From Allorhizocola sp044869915 (GTDB lineage: Bacteria > Actinomycetota > Actinomycetes > Mycobacteriales > Micromonosporaceae): DNA of 23,103 nt. This document shows, in pieces, positions 22,922 to 23,103 of the stretch; the first letter of the stretch is position 1; each line of letters starts with the position of its first letter. The translations under genes and the position numbers were made by a program. The stretch spans positions 1 through 23,103 of the forward strand of contig JBIOYB010000295.1 in assembly GCA_044869915.1 (NCBI GenBank), given 5' to 3'. The notes beneath the pieces were generated by a model. The model saw only the letters and a program-made list of their open reading frames with translations, was not told the DNA's origin and did no database searches.

Positions 22922-23103
22922 GCCTACACGGTCGCCGCGCGTAATAACTGGTGTCGACCCTGAGACGGGCTTGTTCAGGTGAACCTCAGTGATCCCCCTG
23001 AGTCGATGTCGGGCGCGGTCCCGGACTTTCACCACCACCACGGTGATCGCAGCGCTGCGGCACCCCCCGTTCCGGCGAAGCCGTGCTTTTGCGTGGGTGT
23101 GGC
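22922..23103. other. Upstream region of the multicopper oxidase, no gene seen
   Basis: No recognised gene. The oxidase frame stays open to 23041 on the minus strand, but the extension lacks signal-peptide or domain character. A short palindrome AGGT-GA-ACCT lies near 22977-22986; no convincing promoter hexamers were found. Confidence 0.4.

Noticed and set aside
1..23103. tRNA, rRNA, insertion sequences or attachment sites
   Set aside because: No cloverleaf, rRNA-like conserved sequence, transposase motif or paired terminal repeats were recognised.

Overview
The window is chromosomal DNA from a high-GC Gram-positive actinomycete, probably a filamentous one. The grounds are strong G/C third-position bias, GTG and leaderless starts, a SARP/BTAD regulator with NB-ARC and TPR domains, a DEDDh exonuclease fused to a UvrC-like half, and actinobacterial lasso peptide signatures. 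The genus cannot be named from this sequence alone.

Positions 1-4900 are a decayed region. It holds a frameshifted CHAT/caspase-like remnant, a SARP/NB-ARC regulator broken by about three single-base indels, one intact small hydrophilic protein gene, and a two-component system that has lost both its sensor N-terminus and its DNA-binding C-terminus. Four degenerate short tandem-repeat arrays lie beside or inside these genes (about 2218-2330, 2822-2992, 4169-4302 and 4695-4893).

Positions 4912-8771 carry plus-strand genes: a MarR-GNAT fusion with a palindromic operator over its start, an aspartate 4-decarboxylase/aminotransferase, a HEAT-like protein, and a phosphotransferase (APH fold) overlapping it by 4 nt. 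Positions 8852-11849 are a minus-strand run: Nudix hydrolase, sugar nucleotidyltransferase, alpha/beta hydrolase, then a lasso peptide precursor and a lasso B2 leader peptidase. The precursor (9587-9462) was found by eye. It has a perfect YxxPxLxxxGxxxxxTx leader motif and a predicted 16-residue core able to form a Leu1-Asp8 ring. The lasso cyclase and the B1/RRE gene expected between A and B2 are absent; only 181 bp separate the two genes. This is either a recently decayed cluster or a minimal orphan one.

Positions 11931-15594 hold a small secreted four-cysteine protein transcribed divergently from a 1004-residue SARP-NB-ARC-TPR regulator, with inverted repeats between them. Positions 15578-19216 (minus) encode a RelA/SpoT homologue whose synthetase motif is degenerate and a DEDDh/GIY-YIG nuclease. 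A coiled-coil NYN-domain protein (plus) follows, ending in a 75-bp tandem duplication. The window closes with a minus-strand pair, a membrane-anchored multicopper oxidase and a multispan membrane protein.

Two themes run through the window. Small tandem duplications sit at gene 3' ends (26 bp and 75 bp). Several genes also have a TANNNT -10 hexamer 6-7 nt before the start codon, which suggests leaderless transcripts.
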